Source: Parvibaculum sp963696585 (lineage in GTDB: Bacteria; Pseudomonadota; Alphaproteobacteria; Parvibaculales; Parvibaculaceae). Taken from it: 64,000 nt of DNA. The DNA lies in assembly GCA_963696585.1 (NCBI GenBank), contig CAVOKW010000034.1, positions 55,534 to 119,533 of the forward strand, in the 5' to 3' direction. The notes below the pieces were generated by a model. The model saw only the letters and a list, made by a program, of their open reading frames with translations, searched no databases and was not told the origin of the DNA. Position numbers and translations under genes: made by a program. This document shows, piece after piece, positions 9,457 through 18,161 of the stretch (positions are counted from its first letter, which is position 1; every line of letters starts with the position of its first letter).

Positions 9457-9585
9457 TCTTCATCCCTTCTGTTCAGGCAATCCAGATAACATTATAGCTG
9501 AGGTCTGGATAGCACTGCATCGGGAATTTATCACCCTGTCTCCGTCCAGAATGACAAATGAAGCGCCACAATACGGAGTATTCGC

Positions 9586-10431
9586 GTGAAACGCCCCCAC
9601 CCGGCCAGCCTGATCGTCCTTTTGTTGCTTGTCGCCGCCTGCACCAGCGCCCCTGCGACATCGCAACGGGCGACAACCGCGCAGACTGTCGCTTCACAGG
9701 GCGGGATGAGCGTCGAGATTCTGACCGCAGGATCTTTCGATTTGCTGGCCTATCGGCGGCCCGCCGACAGGGCTTCACAGGCGATTGTCTATATTGAAGG
9801 CGATGGCCTTGGATATATCAGCAAGTCGCAGCCCTCAAATGATCCCACGCCTGTTGATCCCGTGATGCTGCGGCTTGCCGCCGTTGACCCGCGACCGGGC
9901 GTCGCTTATCTGGCCCGGCCCTGCCAGTATACAGGGGGGGAGAATGCTCGCAATTGCCAGACTGATCTGTGGACCCTGGGACGCTTCAGCGAGGAAGCCG
10001 TAGCGGCGACAAGTCTCGCCATCGACCAACTCAAGGCGCAGTCTGGCGCGGCCCGTGTGGCACTTATCGGATATTCCGGAGGTGGCGTGATCGCACTGCT
10101 TGTCGCCGCGCGCCGACAGGATGTCGATTGGATCATTACGGTGGCGTCACCTCTCGATATCGACGCCTTCACCGCTTATCACAAGGTGGCGACGATGCAG
10201 GGTTCGCTCAATCCGGTTTCCTATGCCCGGACGCTGTCAAGAATTCCGCAAATTCATTATGCCGGCCAGGACGACAAGGTCGTGCCTGCGACAGTCATGC
10301 GGTCATATTTGGCTGCCTTGCCGCATATTGAATGCGCTAAATTACGGGTCGAGAAAGACGTTGACCATCATCAGGGATGGTTGTCCGCATGGTCACGACT
10401 ATCCCCAACCATTCCCTCCTGCATGAAGTGA
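9586..10431 (+). CDS. Alpha/beta-hydrolase-like lipoprotein
   Basis: A protein of 281 residues with a GTG start at 9586. The N-terminus is a lipoprotein signal (LIVLLLLVAACTSAP; lipobox VAAC, lipid-bearing Cys near residue 19). The mature part has an alpha/beta-hydrolase core: the nucleophile elbow ALIGYSGGGVIALL (GYSGG, Ser at the turn), the acid-turn region around YAGQDDKVVP, and a C-terminal KDVDHHQGW with the candidate catalytic His. The protein is therefore probably an envelope-anchored esterase or acyl hydrolase, with unknown substrate. It is the first gene of a tight operon; only 4 bp separate its stop from the next start. Confidence 0.75.
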   Translation: MKRPHPASLIVLLLLVAACTSAPATSQRATTAQTVASQGGMSVEILTAGSFDLLAYRRPADRASQAIVYIEGDGLGYISKSQPSNDPTPVDPVMLRLAAVDPRPGVAYLARPCQYTGGENARNCQTDLWTLGRFSEEAVAATSLAIDQLKAQSGAARVALIGYSGGGVIALLVAARRQDVDWIITVASPLDIDAFTAYHKVATMQGSLNPVSYARTLSRIPQIHYAGQDDKVVPATVMRSYLAALPHIECAKLRVEKDVDHHQGWLSAWSRLSPTIPSCMK

Positions 10432-10435
10432 CAGA

Positions 10436-11110
10436 ATGAACGAGATCATTGATCGACAAGCCGACGAGCTGAAATCGCAATCGACAAAAGACAATGAAGC
10501 GGCTGAGGGATTTGTGCCCGAGACCTGGTTCAGCGTTCCGATCTGGGCGCGCAAGGTGGTCAAGCATGAGAGCATCAACAAGCATCTCTTGCAGGTCACA
10601 GAACAGATGGAGATCGAAACCAAATCGATCACACGCTCAAATGTCGGCGGATGGCATAGCATTTCATCGCTGCATCAGGATGAACGCTTTGCCGACATTC
10701 GTAAAATCATCGGACGTACCAGCGCGGAATGTGCAAAGCATCTGGGATTTGATTTCACAAAAGCCAATCTTGTGTTTCAGGAAATGTGGATCAATAAAAA
10801 CAGCCCGGGTGACTATAACAAGGCACATGTGCATCCCAATGCCGTTCTCTCTGGCAGCTATTACGTCAAAGTGCCTCAAAACAGCGGCAATATTGAGTTT
10901 TATGATCCGGTGCGCGAACGCATCATGAGCGTTTACCCGATCAAGAAGCGGACCAAAGTCAACAGTCAGGCGCTCGAATATCGTTGTTCGGATGGCCTTC
11001 TGGTCATCTTCCCCTCCTGGCTCCAGCATTCTGTACAGCCCAATAGAAGTGATGATTTCCGTGTCTCGATCGCCTTCAACATGGGTTATCAACCACTCCC
11101 AAGAAGATGA
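10436..11110 (+). CDS. TIGR02466 family, putative 2-oxoglutarate/Fe(II) oxygenase
   Basis: A cytoplasmic protein of 224 residues. It shows the TIGR02466 pattern: WINKNSPGDYNKAHVHPNAV then LSGSYYVKVP, giving candidate iron ligands His131/His133, and FPSWLQHSVQPN with His198, followed by RVSIAFN containing the expected 2-oxoglutarate-binding Arg209. The family is predicted to have a double-stranded beta-helix dioxygenase fold; no substrate is established. The start at 10436 follows the hydrolase stop by 4 bp, and its stop overlaps the next ATG (ATGA at 11107). Co-transcription is therefore very likely. Confidence 0.8.
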   Translation: MNEIIDRQADELKSQSTKDNEAAEGFVPETWFSVPIWARKVVKHESINKHLLQVTEQMEIETKSITRSNVGGWHSISSLHQDERFADIRKIIGRTSAECAKHLGFDFTKANLVFQEMWINKNSPGDYNKAHVHPNAVLSGSYYVKVPQNSGNIEFYDPVRERIMSVYPIKKRTKVNSQALEYRCSDGLLVIFPSWLQHSVQPNRSDDFRVSIAFNMGYQPLPRR

Positions 11111-11628
11111 CCCGAACCCATTTGAAACAAGAACAGGAAAGCCCGGATAAGATGTCTGAAATCAAATATGTCAAGACATGGCAAAAAAACGACGCCAAGA
11201 TCGAGCAGGATGTTCTGCAGGCCTGGAGGGATCACAATATCCTGCCAACCGGCGCCGACCCCTTGCAGCGTGTCAAGGAAGTCTGTGTTGTCGCCTATGA
11301 TGGCGACAACATCGCCGGAATCTCGACCATGGAGCTTGTTGAGTATCCACCTCTGCGTCAGCGATTTGGTTTTTTCCGGGCCTTCACGCTTCCCGATTAT
11401 GGCCGTCAGGACATAGCGCGCCATCTGGCGGTGCATTGTCGTGATGTCTTGTGCCAATGGTCGCTTGATCACCCGCGCGCCAAAATAGCCGGCATGATGG
11501 CGATCTATCAAGCCAAGGGACTGGGACATAAGCCCGTGGGTTTTTCAGGCCTGACCCTGATTGGTTATAACAGTCTTGGCCATCAGGTCCGGGTCATCTG
11601 GTTTGATCACGCCGAGATCGATGTCTAG
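11107..11628 (+). CDS. GNAT acetyltransferase-like hypothetical protein
   Basis: 173 residues if the ATG overlapping the previous stop (11107) is used; a second ATG at 11152 (MSEIKYVKTW) would give 158. The order of elements fits a small GNAT fold: KEVCVVAYDGDNIAGISTME (beta strands), FGFFRAFTLPDYGRQDIARH (the region where acetyl-CoA binds), a helix, then YQAKGLGHKPVGFSGLTLIG. The classical Q/RxxGxG/A loop is not clear, so the assignment is tentative. It is the last gene of the three-gene operon, followed by a terminator at 11653-11675. Confidence 0.6.
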   Translation: MTRTHLKQEQESPDKMSEIKYVKTWQKNDAKIEQDVLQAWRDHNILPTGADPLQRVKEVCVVAYDGDNIAGISTMELVEYPPLRQRFGFFRAFTLPDYGRQDIARHLAVHCRDVLCQWSLDHPRAKIAGMMAIYQAKGLGHKPVGFSGLTLIGYNSLGHQVRVIWFDHAEIDV

Positions 11629-11652
11629 ATCATCGATCAAGCAAAGATAAAG

Positions 11653-11675
11653 GCACCCTCCGGGGTGCTTTTTTT
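11653..11675 (+). terminator. Rho-independent terminator of the 9586-11628 operon
   Basis: GCACCC-TCCG-GGGTGC (11653-11668) is followed by seven T. It lies 25 bp after the last stop. Confidence 0.8.
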
Positions 11676-11714
11676 GACGATCACGCCCCTTTTTTTGACA
11701 TGCGCCCAAACAAA

Positions 11715-11738
11715 ATCGGCGCCCCGAAGGGCGCCGAT
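11715..11738 (-). terminator. Terminator of the autotransporter gene
   Basis: ATCGGCGCC pairs with GGCGCCGAT around a six-base loop. On the minus strand it is followed by TTTTGTTT, and it lies 26 bp beyond the autotransporter stop. Confidence 0.7.
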
Positions 11739-11763
11739 CAAGATTGGCGTTGTTCGATCAGGA

Positions 11764-14700
11764 TCAGAAGGCGAGGCGGATATTGAATTCGCCTGCATTC
11801 TGCGAGTAGTCCGACTGGAACTCGCCCTGATAGTGGATACCGACGCTGAGCGAGTCGGTCGCCTTGTAGGTCAGGCCGGCACCAACACCGTAGCTAAGGT
11901 CATCACGGGCTGTCTGGTTCGTCACGAAGGCACCGCCACCGACAACGTTACCGGCAAGTGCGCCGCTCGGATCAGCAAACTCGTTGATCAAGGACACGCT
12001 GGCTTCCGGGATCAGCTTGCCGCCGCCCGAGAGTTCCATGTTGTACTTGGCGTTCAGGCCGAGTGTACCGCGAACCGATGTCTCGTTGCGCTCATCGACA
12101 TGAAGGGCAAGAAGACCCGTTTCCGTGTAGGCATCCTGGCTCACATAGTTGTAGCGCAGGCCAACCGACGGCGTGAGATCGAAGCTGCCTTCCTTGAAGA
12201 CCCGGCCCAGCTCGGCACGCGCCGCAACCTGCGCACCGTCATAGTCAGAGGTGTTCGTTCCAAGACCCGTGAACCGCTTGCCGCTATAGCTGTTCCACGT
12301 GTAGCTCAGAGCCGTGTTCAGGAAGTAGGGGTCAGGTGTGTAGCTCATGTAGCCGACGATGCCGTTACCGGTGATGTCGGTGTCGGCATTGGCGCCCGCA
12401 CCATTCTCATCAATCTTCGCATCCTGATACATGTAGGCCAGACCCACACGCACATTCTCCGCCACATTGCCGTCAATACCGACCGAGATGCCCCATGTAT
12501 CGGCATCGAAGCCAGGGACAGCGTTCGGTGTGTATTCAGCCTTCAGCAGACCGGCACGACCCCAGAGCGCCCAGTGACCATCGCCACCAAGGGCCATGTC
12601 ACCCGCAGAGACACCCGACTGTGTGTCATTGGCGGCGACGAAGAAGCCACCATTAGCCAGACGATCCAGGATCATGTCGAAGACGAGATCCGAGGCGCCG
12701 ATGATACCGGCAACGCCACTATTCGACTGATCGGGCAGCGAGTCCTGAACCAGCCTGTAGAGAGCGGCACGCTGCTCTTCGGGTGTGGCGAACTGCGACA
12801 GGAACTGAACCAGCGGATCATCGGTCGAGTGCGTACGGATATACTCGTCAATCGCTGCAGCCATGTTGCGTTCGTTGTCCGAGTAACCTTCAGTGTCCCC
12901 GGTGACGCCAGCAGCCGTTTCGTCGATCAGAACGCGGAGATATTCCTCATTTGCAGCGTAAACGTCGCCCGTGCCCGCATTGTCGACCACATCACCGTTC
13001 ATGACCTTGTCGAACTTGAAGAGGATCGAGTTGTCGGAAACTGTCGCACCGTAATCCTTCACACCATCCTCGCTATGCGCGTAGGCGACAAGGACGTCGT
13101 CGCCAATGATGGCATCAAAGCCTGAAACATCAACGAAGATGTTCGTGTCTTCACCGAAGTACACCGTGTTGCCACCGATAACGCCCGCACCATCATTCGA
13201 AAATTGGGTGCGGAAGGTTGAGTTCTCGGTGAAGGCGACATTACCAGAGAAGTCAACGGTTGTTCCCGTTCCAACCGAGATCGTGCCGTTATACTCAACC
13301 GTCGTGTCGACCGCATAGACATCGATGGCGCTGGCATTGCCGCCCTTGAAGAGAACAGAGGCTGTGCTCCAGTCTTCGCTTTCGGCGTTATAGGAGCCGC
13401 CGATGAAGATCCGACCGCCTTCGTTCATCGAGATGTCGACGATCGAGTCTTCGCTGCCACCATTATCAAAGACCGTGGTGCCATTGTAGAAGTTGATGCT
13501 GTCGAAGCCGCTGATAGCGTTGCCTTCAATACCATCAGCAAAGGTCATCGTGTCGGTCTGATTGAAATCAAGGCGACCCGAACCGCTGGCATGAATACCC
13601 TTGGTGATGTCGTTACCAGCACCAAAGACGGAGGCAAAAATATCGCCCTCATTCGAGTTCAGATATACAGCGCCCGTAATCGTGGCATCCGAGTTGTAGA
13701 ACTTGGCATCGTAGTAAGCACCAACATGCACATCACCTGTGATGGAACCACCGTCTTCGTTGCGAAGGATCGACGGGCCACCCGAGTCATCACCATAGCC
13801 GGAGTAGATGTCGATGGCCGTACCGGCAGAGCTGACCGTGCCGGTGTTGATGACCGTTGCCGCGTAGTAGGAATAGACATCGATACCGATGGAGTCTTCA
13901 CCGGAAACCGTGACCGTGCCGTGGTTGGCCACGAAGACGTCGCCATCCTCGTCCGAGTTCACATTGATGCCATCCGAGCGAGCGCCCGTGGTCGTGATCT
14001 CGCCAATTGAGCTGTTGGTGACGTTGGTATCACCTTCGCCCGTGTTGTGGATATTGATGCCGATCGAGTCTTCACCAGACGTCGAGACAGTGCCTGTATT
14101 GTAGACAGTGATGCCGCTGCCATTGGCGTAAGCATAGATGCCATCAGCATCATCGCCGTATGTCGTTACCGTGCCGTCATTGTTGACTTCGACATAACCG
14201 CTGGCTTCGGCATAGGCGAAGATACCCGTGGCGCCGTCGCCATGGGTCGTGACCGAGGCGTCTTCGGAGTTGGTGATGGTGATGTCACCGCCATTCGTCG
14301 TCCAGCCATAGATGCCGATGGCATCTTCGCCATTGGTCGTGACCGAACCACCATTGGTGATTTCAACATCGCCATTGACCGCCCAGGCATAAATGCCGAA
14401 GGCACGGTAGCCAGCATCTTCAGAGATAAACATCTCTTCGACACGTGGCGCACCCGTCGTGATGACACCCGTCGAGGCATTGGTAACAGTGACCTTGCCA
14501 TCTTCCGAGTAAGCATGGATGCCATCGGAGTTGATGCCCGATGTCGTGATGGAGCCGTAGTTGAAAGCTCCAACATCGGAGTCCTCGCTGAGGATCGTCT
14601 CACCCGTGGAAGAGACCAGCATGCCGTAGGAGAAGTCACCAATGGTGGTGATGCTCGACGTACTGCCGTCGCCATCTTCCGTGAAGGCGTTGATGGAGAA

Positions 14701-17700
14701 ACCGTGGAAGCCATTGACGGCATAGGCTGTGCCGTAATGGGCCGAAGCAACCAGGCCATCCGAATTGTCGCCATGGGTCGTGATGGAGGAGCCGTCTGCA
14801 TTCACGGCGAAGGCGTCGCCATCTTCCGTTGTGGCCGAGAGGCCGACCGAGTCTTCACCATAGGTCGTGACGGTCGATGGTCCATAAAAAGCATATTTCG
14901 GCGCAGAAACCTGAGCATCAACATAGCCAACGAAGGAGCCGTTAACCACCCTCGCACCGCCCTCGGAGCTATGTGCGACGACGCCGCCGGCATGATCACC
15001 ATAGGTGGTGACATCCGATCCAAGCCAGTTTGCGGCAACAGCATAATCCTCAGAGACAGCAAGGACACCCGTCGCGCCATCACCAGATGTTTCAACGGTG
15101 CTGTATTTGGCGTTGATTGCCGATGCGTCAGCGTCAAAGCCGACAGCATAGGCCGCCACACCATAGGCATCGTCGCCATGGGTGGTGATGGAGGCATGAT
15201 ATTTGTTGCCGGCGAACGCATCCCCATCGAAGGCCCGCGCCATCACACCGGAAGCATTATCGCCCGTGGCAACGGGAACGGCGGGAACAATGGCCGAGCC
15301 TGTCGTCACATCGCCATGAATGTTAATGGCCGTAGCCGTTGAACCGTAGGCCATGGCAAGGACGCCAACCGCGTCATCACCATAGGTGCGGACCGTTGCG
15401 GTACCAATATCTTCCGAATACAGGCCGTAATATATGCCGTTACTATTTATGTTGATGCCACTATTGATCGCGAATGCCCCCTCGCCTGCAGCAGGAGGGG
15501 CACCAGCACCATAACCAACGACCGTGTTGCCGCTGATGGCGAAGACGCCAACGGCATCCTGATCGCCATGCGTCACGATGGAGCCATTATAGAGGTTGGC
15601 AGCCGCCGCATTGCCGTGGACAGAAGCGGCAACCACACCGGCACCGAGATCTTCGCTCGTCGTGATCTCGCCGCGGTTTATGCCAATCGCGTCTGCATGA
15701 ATGGCGCCGGCATAAACGCCCGCACCGGCAACGCCATGGGTTGCGATCGTGCCGTCTTCCGAGTTCACGGCATAGACGAGACCGTCATATTCGTTCTGGA
15801 GCGGAACCGTCGCCAGGCTGTTGCCCGAGATCGGATCGAAGACAGCCTCGACAACGCCGTCTTCAGTCGCCCAGGTGACACCCATGTTGCCGCCAAGGGC
15901 CGCGACGCCGAAGGCGCCATAGCCATTGGTCGTAATCGACCCATCGTTCACGGCATGGGCATATTTGTCGGAAAGGGTCGAGGCCAGCACGCCGATGGCG
16001 AGATCACCATAGGTTGTCACGCTGCCATAAGTCGTGTTGTGGGCATAAGCACCACCCGACCAGCTATAGTCTCCGGAATTATATGTGCCGCCATAAACAG
16101 ATACGGCAACAACGCCAAAGGCGGCATCGCCATGGGTTGTGATCGTGGTTGTACCGGGCGCAACGTTGTTAACAGGCGCAACGTCCGGCAGCGCACCATT
16201 GACAGCAATGGCATCGCCATCGCCCGCAAAAGCACCAAGACCAACCGCACCAAAGGAGGAATAGGCCCCGCCATCTTCGGCGTCATGGGTGATGATGCTG
16301 CCGCCAGCATAGTTTGTGGCTGTCGCATCGTCAGAGGCCACCGCCAGCGCACCCATTGAGTAGGTGCCGTAGCTGTTGATCGAGCCTGAATTTTCAACCG
16401 TTGCATCACCGAGGTCTGAGAAGGCCAGGGCACCGAAATTGGCAAAGCCGTCTTCCGAATCGCCCGTGACGATGCTGCCGTCATTGATGGCATGGGCATA
16501 TTTTGCACCCGTTGCCGTCAGACCGATTGCGGACATGCCCGTGACAGTGATCGAGCCGCTGCCCGAGACACCCTCAGTTGCCGCCTGATTGATTGCAGTG
16601 GCATATGTTCCGGTCGCCAAGACGCCAATTGTCAGATATTCGGAGGCGTCAGAACCCTCGCCGCCCTGAACATCGGGGCCATAATTGGCGAGCCACGTTG
16701 CCGCATTAAACGTGTCTTCCGTGCCAACGCCGCCATCACTATGGATGCCGCCCGAATTGGAGGCATAAGAACGGAAGCCATCGGCGGAAACGCCATGGCT
16801 CGCGTCACCATGGAGATCAATGGTGCCTGTCGAGGTGTTGTCGGCGTTGGCATGGTAGCCGCCGGCATAGACGCCCACGGAAGCATAACCTTCCATGGAG
16901 ATGGCACCGCTGTTGGTCGCGTCAGCATAGTAGCCGTCGGCATAGACGCCCACGGAAGCATAACCTTCCATGGAGATGGCGCCACTATTGGTCGCGTCGG
17001 CATAGTAGCCATAAGCAAGCACGCCCGTCGAATGGCTGCCATAGGTCGTGATGGAACCGGCATTGGAGGCTGAAGCCGTGCCATATTCAGCGTTGGAAAC
17101 CGCCACGACGCCATCAGACTCAGCGCCATATGTAAAGATCGTACCTGTTGTGGACGAGTTGGTCGCCGTGGCGTCACCTGAGTCGCCATAAGCGCGAACT
17201 GCGACCGACCCTTCGCCGTTTGTCGAAATCAGGCCGTCATTGGTCGCCGTCGCGTCGCCATTAGCCGTCGCAGCATAAGCGCCGTAGGCCTGATCACCCT
17301 GGGTCACGATCGTGCCACTGGCGGCATTGGTTACCGTCGCATCGCCATTAAGGGACTCAGCGAAGATGCCGTGATTGCCATACTGACCGCCAGCTTCGGA
17401 GTTATAGCCGTTATAGTCCGTGATCACGGCGCCATTGTTGCGGATCGTTGCGTTGTCTTCCGAATAGAGGACGACGCCAGCATTGTCGCCGGCAAGGTCA
17501 GAATAATTGTCGGCTGTGTTGATGAGCGCCCCACCGGCGATCACGAGGGTCAGATCATCGACCACGTCGTATTCAATGGTGTCGAAGAAGAGACCAGTGC
17601 AGTCGACTGTCGACCCGGTCAGGTTGCAGGTGCCCGCCATCGCGCTGGTGCTCGTCGCCGCGCCTACGGCCACGAACGAGGCGGTGGAGAGCAGCGCTGC

Positions 17701-17850
17701 CGCGAAGACGCGCTTGATGTTTTGAGGTGTGGCCTTGCCGTCGCCGCTGGAGACGCAGGCTGTGTTGCCGTAGTGGCTGTAGGCAGCCTGCAACACGCGC
17801 GCTGAAATGGTCGATGTCTGGTCAACCGAAGTATCGGAAATCTTTTTCAA
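11764..17850 (-). CDS. Giant type Va autotransporter with repetitive passenger
   Basis: About 2028 residues, secreted by the two-step autotransporter route. The N-terminus has an extended signal region of about 75 residues (KKISDTSVDQ..., then a hydrophobic stretch ending TSTSAMA before GTCNLTG). The passenger (roughly 80-1700) is made of imperfect repeats such as TTHGDDAYGVAA and GDATATN, rich in Gly, Ala, Thr, Asn and Asp and poor in Lys/Arg and Cys, as in a beta-helix. The last 270-280 residues (from about ALGGDGHWALWGRAGLLKAE) form the beta-barrel, ending in the usual aromatic residue (FNIRLAF). No ATG fits: the TTG at 17850 has GGGGG five bases upstream, and another TTG lies at 17862. 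It converges with the oxygenase operon. Confidence 0.9.
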   Translation of the reverse strand: MKKISDTSVDQTSTISARVLQAAYSHYGNTACVSSGDGKATPQNIKRVFAAALLSTASFVAVGAATSTSAMAGTCNLTGSTVDCTGLFFDTIEYDVVDDLTLVIAGGALINTADNYSDLAGDNAGVVLYSEDNATIRNNGAVITDYNGYNSEAGGQYGNHGIFAESLNGDATVTNAASGTIVTQGDQAYGAYAATANGDATATNDGLISTNGEGSVAVRAYGDSGDATATNSSTTGTIFTYGAESDGVVAVSNAEYGTASASNAGSITTYGSHSTGVLAYGYYADATNSGAISMEGYASVGVYADGYYADATNSGAISMEGYASVGVYAGGYHANADNTSTGTIDLHGDASHGVSADGFRSYASNSGGIHSDGGVGTEDTFNAATWLANYGPDVQGGEGSDASEYLTIGVLATGTYATAINQAATEGVSGSGSITVTGMSAIGLTATGAKYAHAINDGSIVTGDSEDGFANFGALAFSDLGDATVENSGSINSYGTYSMGALAVASDDATATNYAGGSIITHDAEDGGAYSSFGAVGLGAFAGDGDAIAVNGALPDVAPVNNVAPGTTTITTHGDAAFGVVAVSVYGGTYNSGDYSWSGGAYAHNTTYGSVTTYGDLAIGVLASTLSDKYAHAVNDGSITTNGYGAFGVAALGGNMGVTWATEDGVVEAVFDPISGNSLATVPLQNEYDGLVYAVNSEDGTIATHGVAGAGVYAGAIHADAIGINRGEITTSEDLGAGVVAASVHGNAAAANLYNGSIVTHGDQDAVGVFAISGNTVVGYGAGAPPAAGEGAFAINSGININSNGIYYGLYSEDIGTATVRTYGDDAVGVLAMAYGSTATAINIHGDVTTGSAIVPAVPVATGDNASGVMARAFDGDAFAGNKYHASITTHGDDAYGVAAYAVGFDADASAINAKYSTVETSGDGATGVLAVSEDYAVAANWLGSDVTTYGDHAGGVVAHSSEGGARVVNGSFVGYVDAQVSAPKYAFYGPSTVTTYGEDSVGLSATTEDGDAFAVNADGSSITTHGDNSDGLVASAHYGTAYAVNGFHGFSINAFTEDGDGSTSSITTIGDFSYGMLVSSTGETILSEDSDVGAFNYGSITTSGINSDGIHAYSEDGKVTVTNASTGVITTGAPRVEEMFISEDAGYRAFGIYAWAVNGDVEITNGGSVTTNGEDAIGIYGWTTNGGDITITNSEDASVTTHGDGATGIFAYAEASGYVEVNNDGTVTTYGDDADGIYAYANGSGITVYNTGTVSTSGEDSIGINIHNTGEGDTNVTNSSIGEITTTGARSDGINVNSDEDGDVFVANHGTVTVSGEDSIGIDVYSYYAATVINTGTVSSAGTAIDIYSGYGDDSGGPSILRNEDGGSITGDVHVGAYYDAKFYNSDATITGAVYLNSNEGDIFASVFGAGNDITKGIHASGSGRLDFNQTDTMTFADGIEGNAISGFDSINFYNGTTVFDNGGSEDSIVDISMNEGGRIFIGGSYNAESEDWSTASVLFKGGNASAIDVYAVDTTVEYNGTISVGTGTTVDFSGNVAFTENSTFRTQFSNDGAGVIGGNTVYFGEDTNIFVDVSGFDAIIGDDVLVAYAHSEDGVKDYGATVSDNSILFKFDKVMNGDVVDNAGTGDVYAANEEYLRVLIDETAAGVTGDTEGYSDNERNMAAAIDEYIRTHSTDDPLVQFLSQFATPEEQRAALYRLVQDSLPDQSNSGVAGIIGASDLVFDMILDRLANGGFFVAANDTQSGVSAGDMALGGDGHWALWGRAGLLKAEYTPNAVPGFDADTWGISVGIDGNVAENVRVGLAYMYQDAKIDENGAGANADTDITGNGIVGYMSYTPDPYFLNTALSYTWNSYSGKRFTGLGTNTSDYDGAQVAARAELGRVFKEGSFDLTPSVGLRYNYVSQDAYTETGLLALHVDERNETSVRGTLGLNAKYNMELSGGGKLIPEASVSLINEFADPSGALAGNVVGGGAFVTNQTARDDLSYGVGAGLTYKATDSLSVGIHYQGEFQSDYSQNAGEFNIRLAF
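16861..17010 (-). repeat. Two tandem 75-bp repeat units in the passenger
   Basis: Units starting at 16861 and 16936 are offset by exactly 75 bp (25 codons) and differ at only a few positions. They encode the doubled SGAISMEGYASVGVYA segment. They are the cleanest example of the recent unit duplication by which this passenger appears to have grown. Confidence 0.85.
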
Positions 17851-17862
17851 TTTGGCCCCCAA

Positions 17863-18088
17863 GGCGATGCTGGCTTTTGATGCCGTTCCTGCAGAAACAG
17901 CCGGAGGGAATCAGCCCTACTCCCCCCACCGTTGTTATTACCGTTAATCACGCATTCTATGTAACAAATCGGAAATAATTTACCATAATAACTGGCGTTA
18001 TGATCGTTTTTCAGGCAATTGGCTAATTTCGTTTCAATTTTACCACAGTTCTTGGCAAAATCCGCAGAATTCCGCCCTATTCATGGCA
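17863..18088 (-). promoter_or_regulatory. AT-rich upstream region of the autotransporter
   Basis: About 225 bp, clearly richer in A/T than its surroundings, between the autotransporter start and the inverted repeat at 18089. On the minus strand TAGAAT at 17959-17954 could be a -10 box, but no good -35 is found 16-18 bp upstream, so the exact promoter is unresolved. No ORF of note is seen. Confidence 0.35.
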
Positions 18089-18127
18089 GTCAGAGGCTGC
18101 ATCTGGCCATGCCAGAAGGCCTCTGAC
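18089..18127. repeat. Nested inverted repeat between puuA-like and autotransporter genes
   Basis: GTCAGAGGC (18089-18097) pairs with GCCTCTGAC (18119-18127), and inside it TCTGGC pairs with GCCAGA. The position, 35 bp beyond the stop of the glutamine synthetase-like gene, suggests a transcript-end structure. However, no T-run follows on either strand, so it may be a processing or pausing hairpin rather than a classical terminator. Confidence 0.5.
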
Positions 18128-18161
18128 AATGCCAGACAGGTCCGATTTGAAGGGATTGGGC

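Noticed and set aside
16861..17010. Regular repeats considered as a CRISPR array
   Set aside because: The units are in frame within a coding region, adjacent without spacers, and diverge gradually.
11665..17805. Long plus-strand frames opposite the autotransporter
   Set aside because: They arise from the regular codon pattern and low stop density of the repeats on the other strand; their translations are rich in Arg/Asp/Ile without domains, and they lack ribosome-binding sites.
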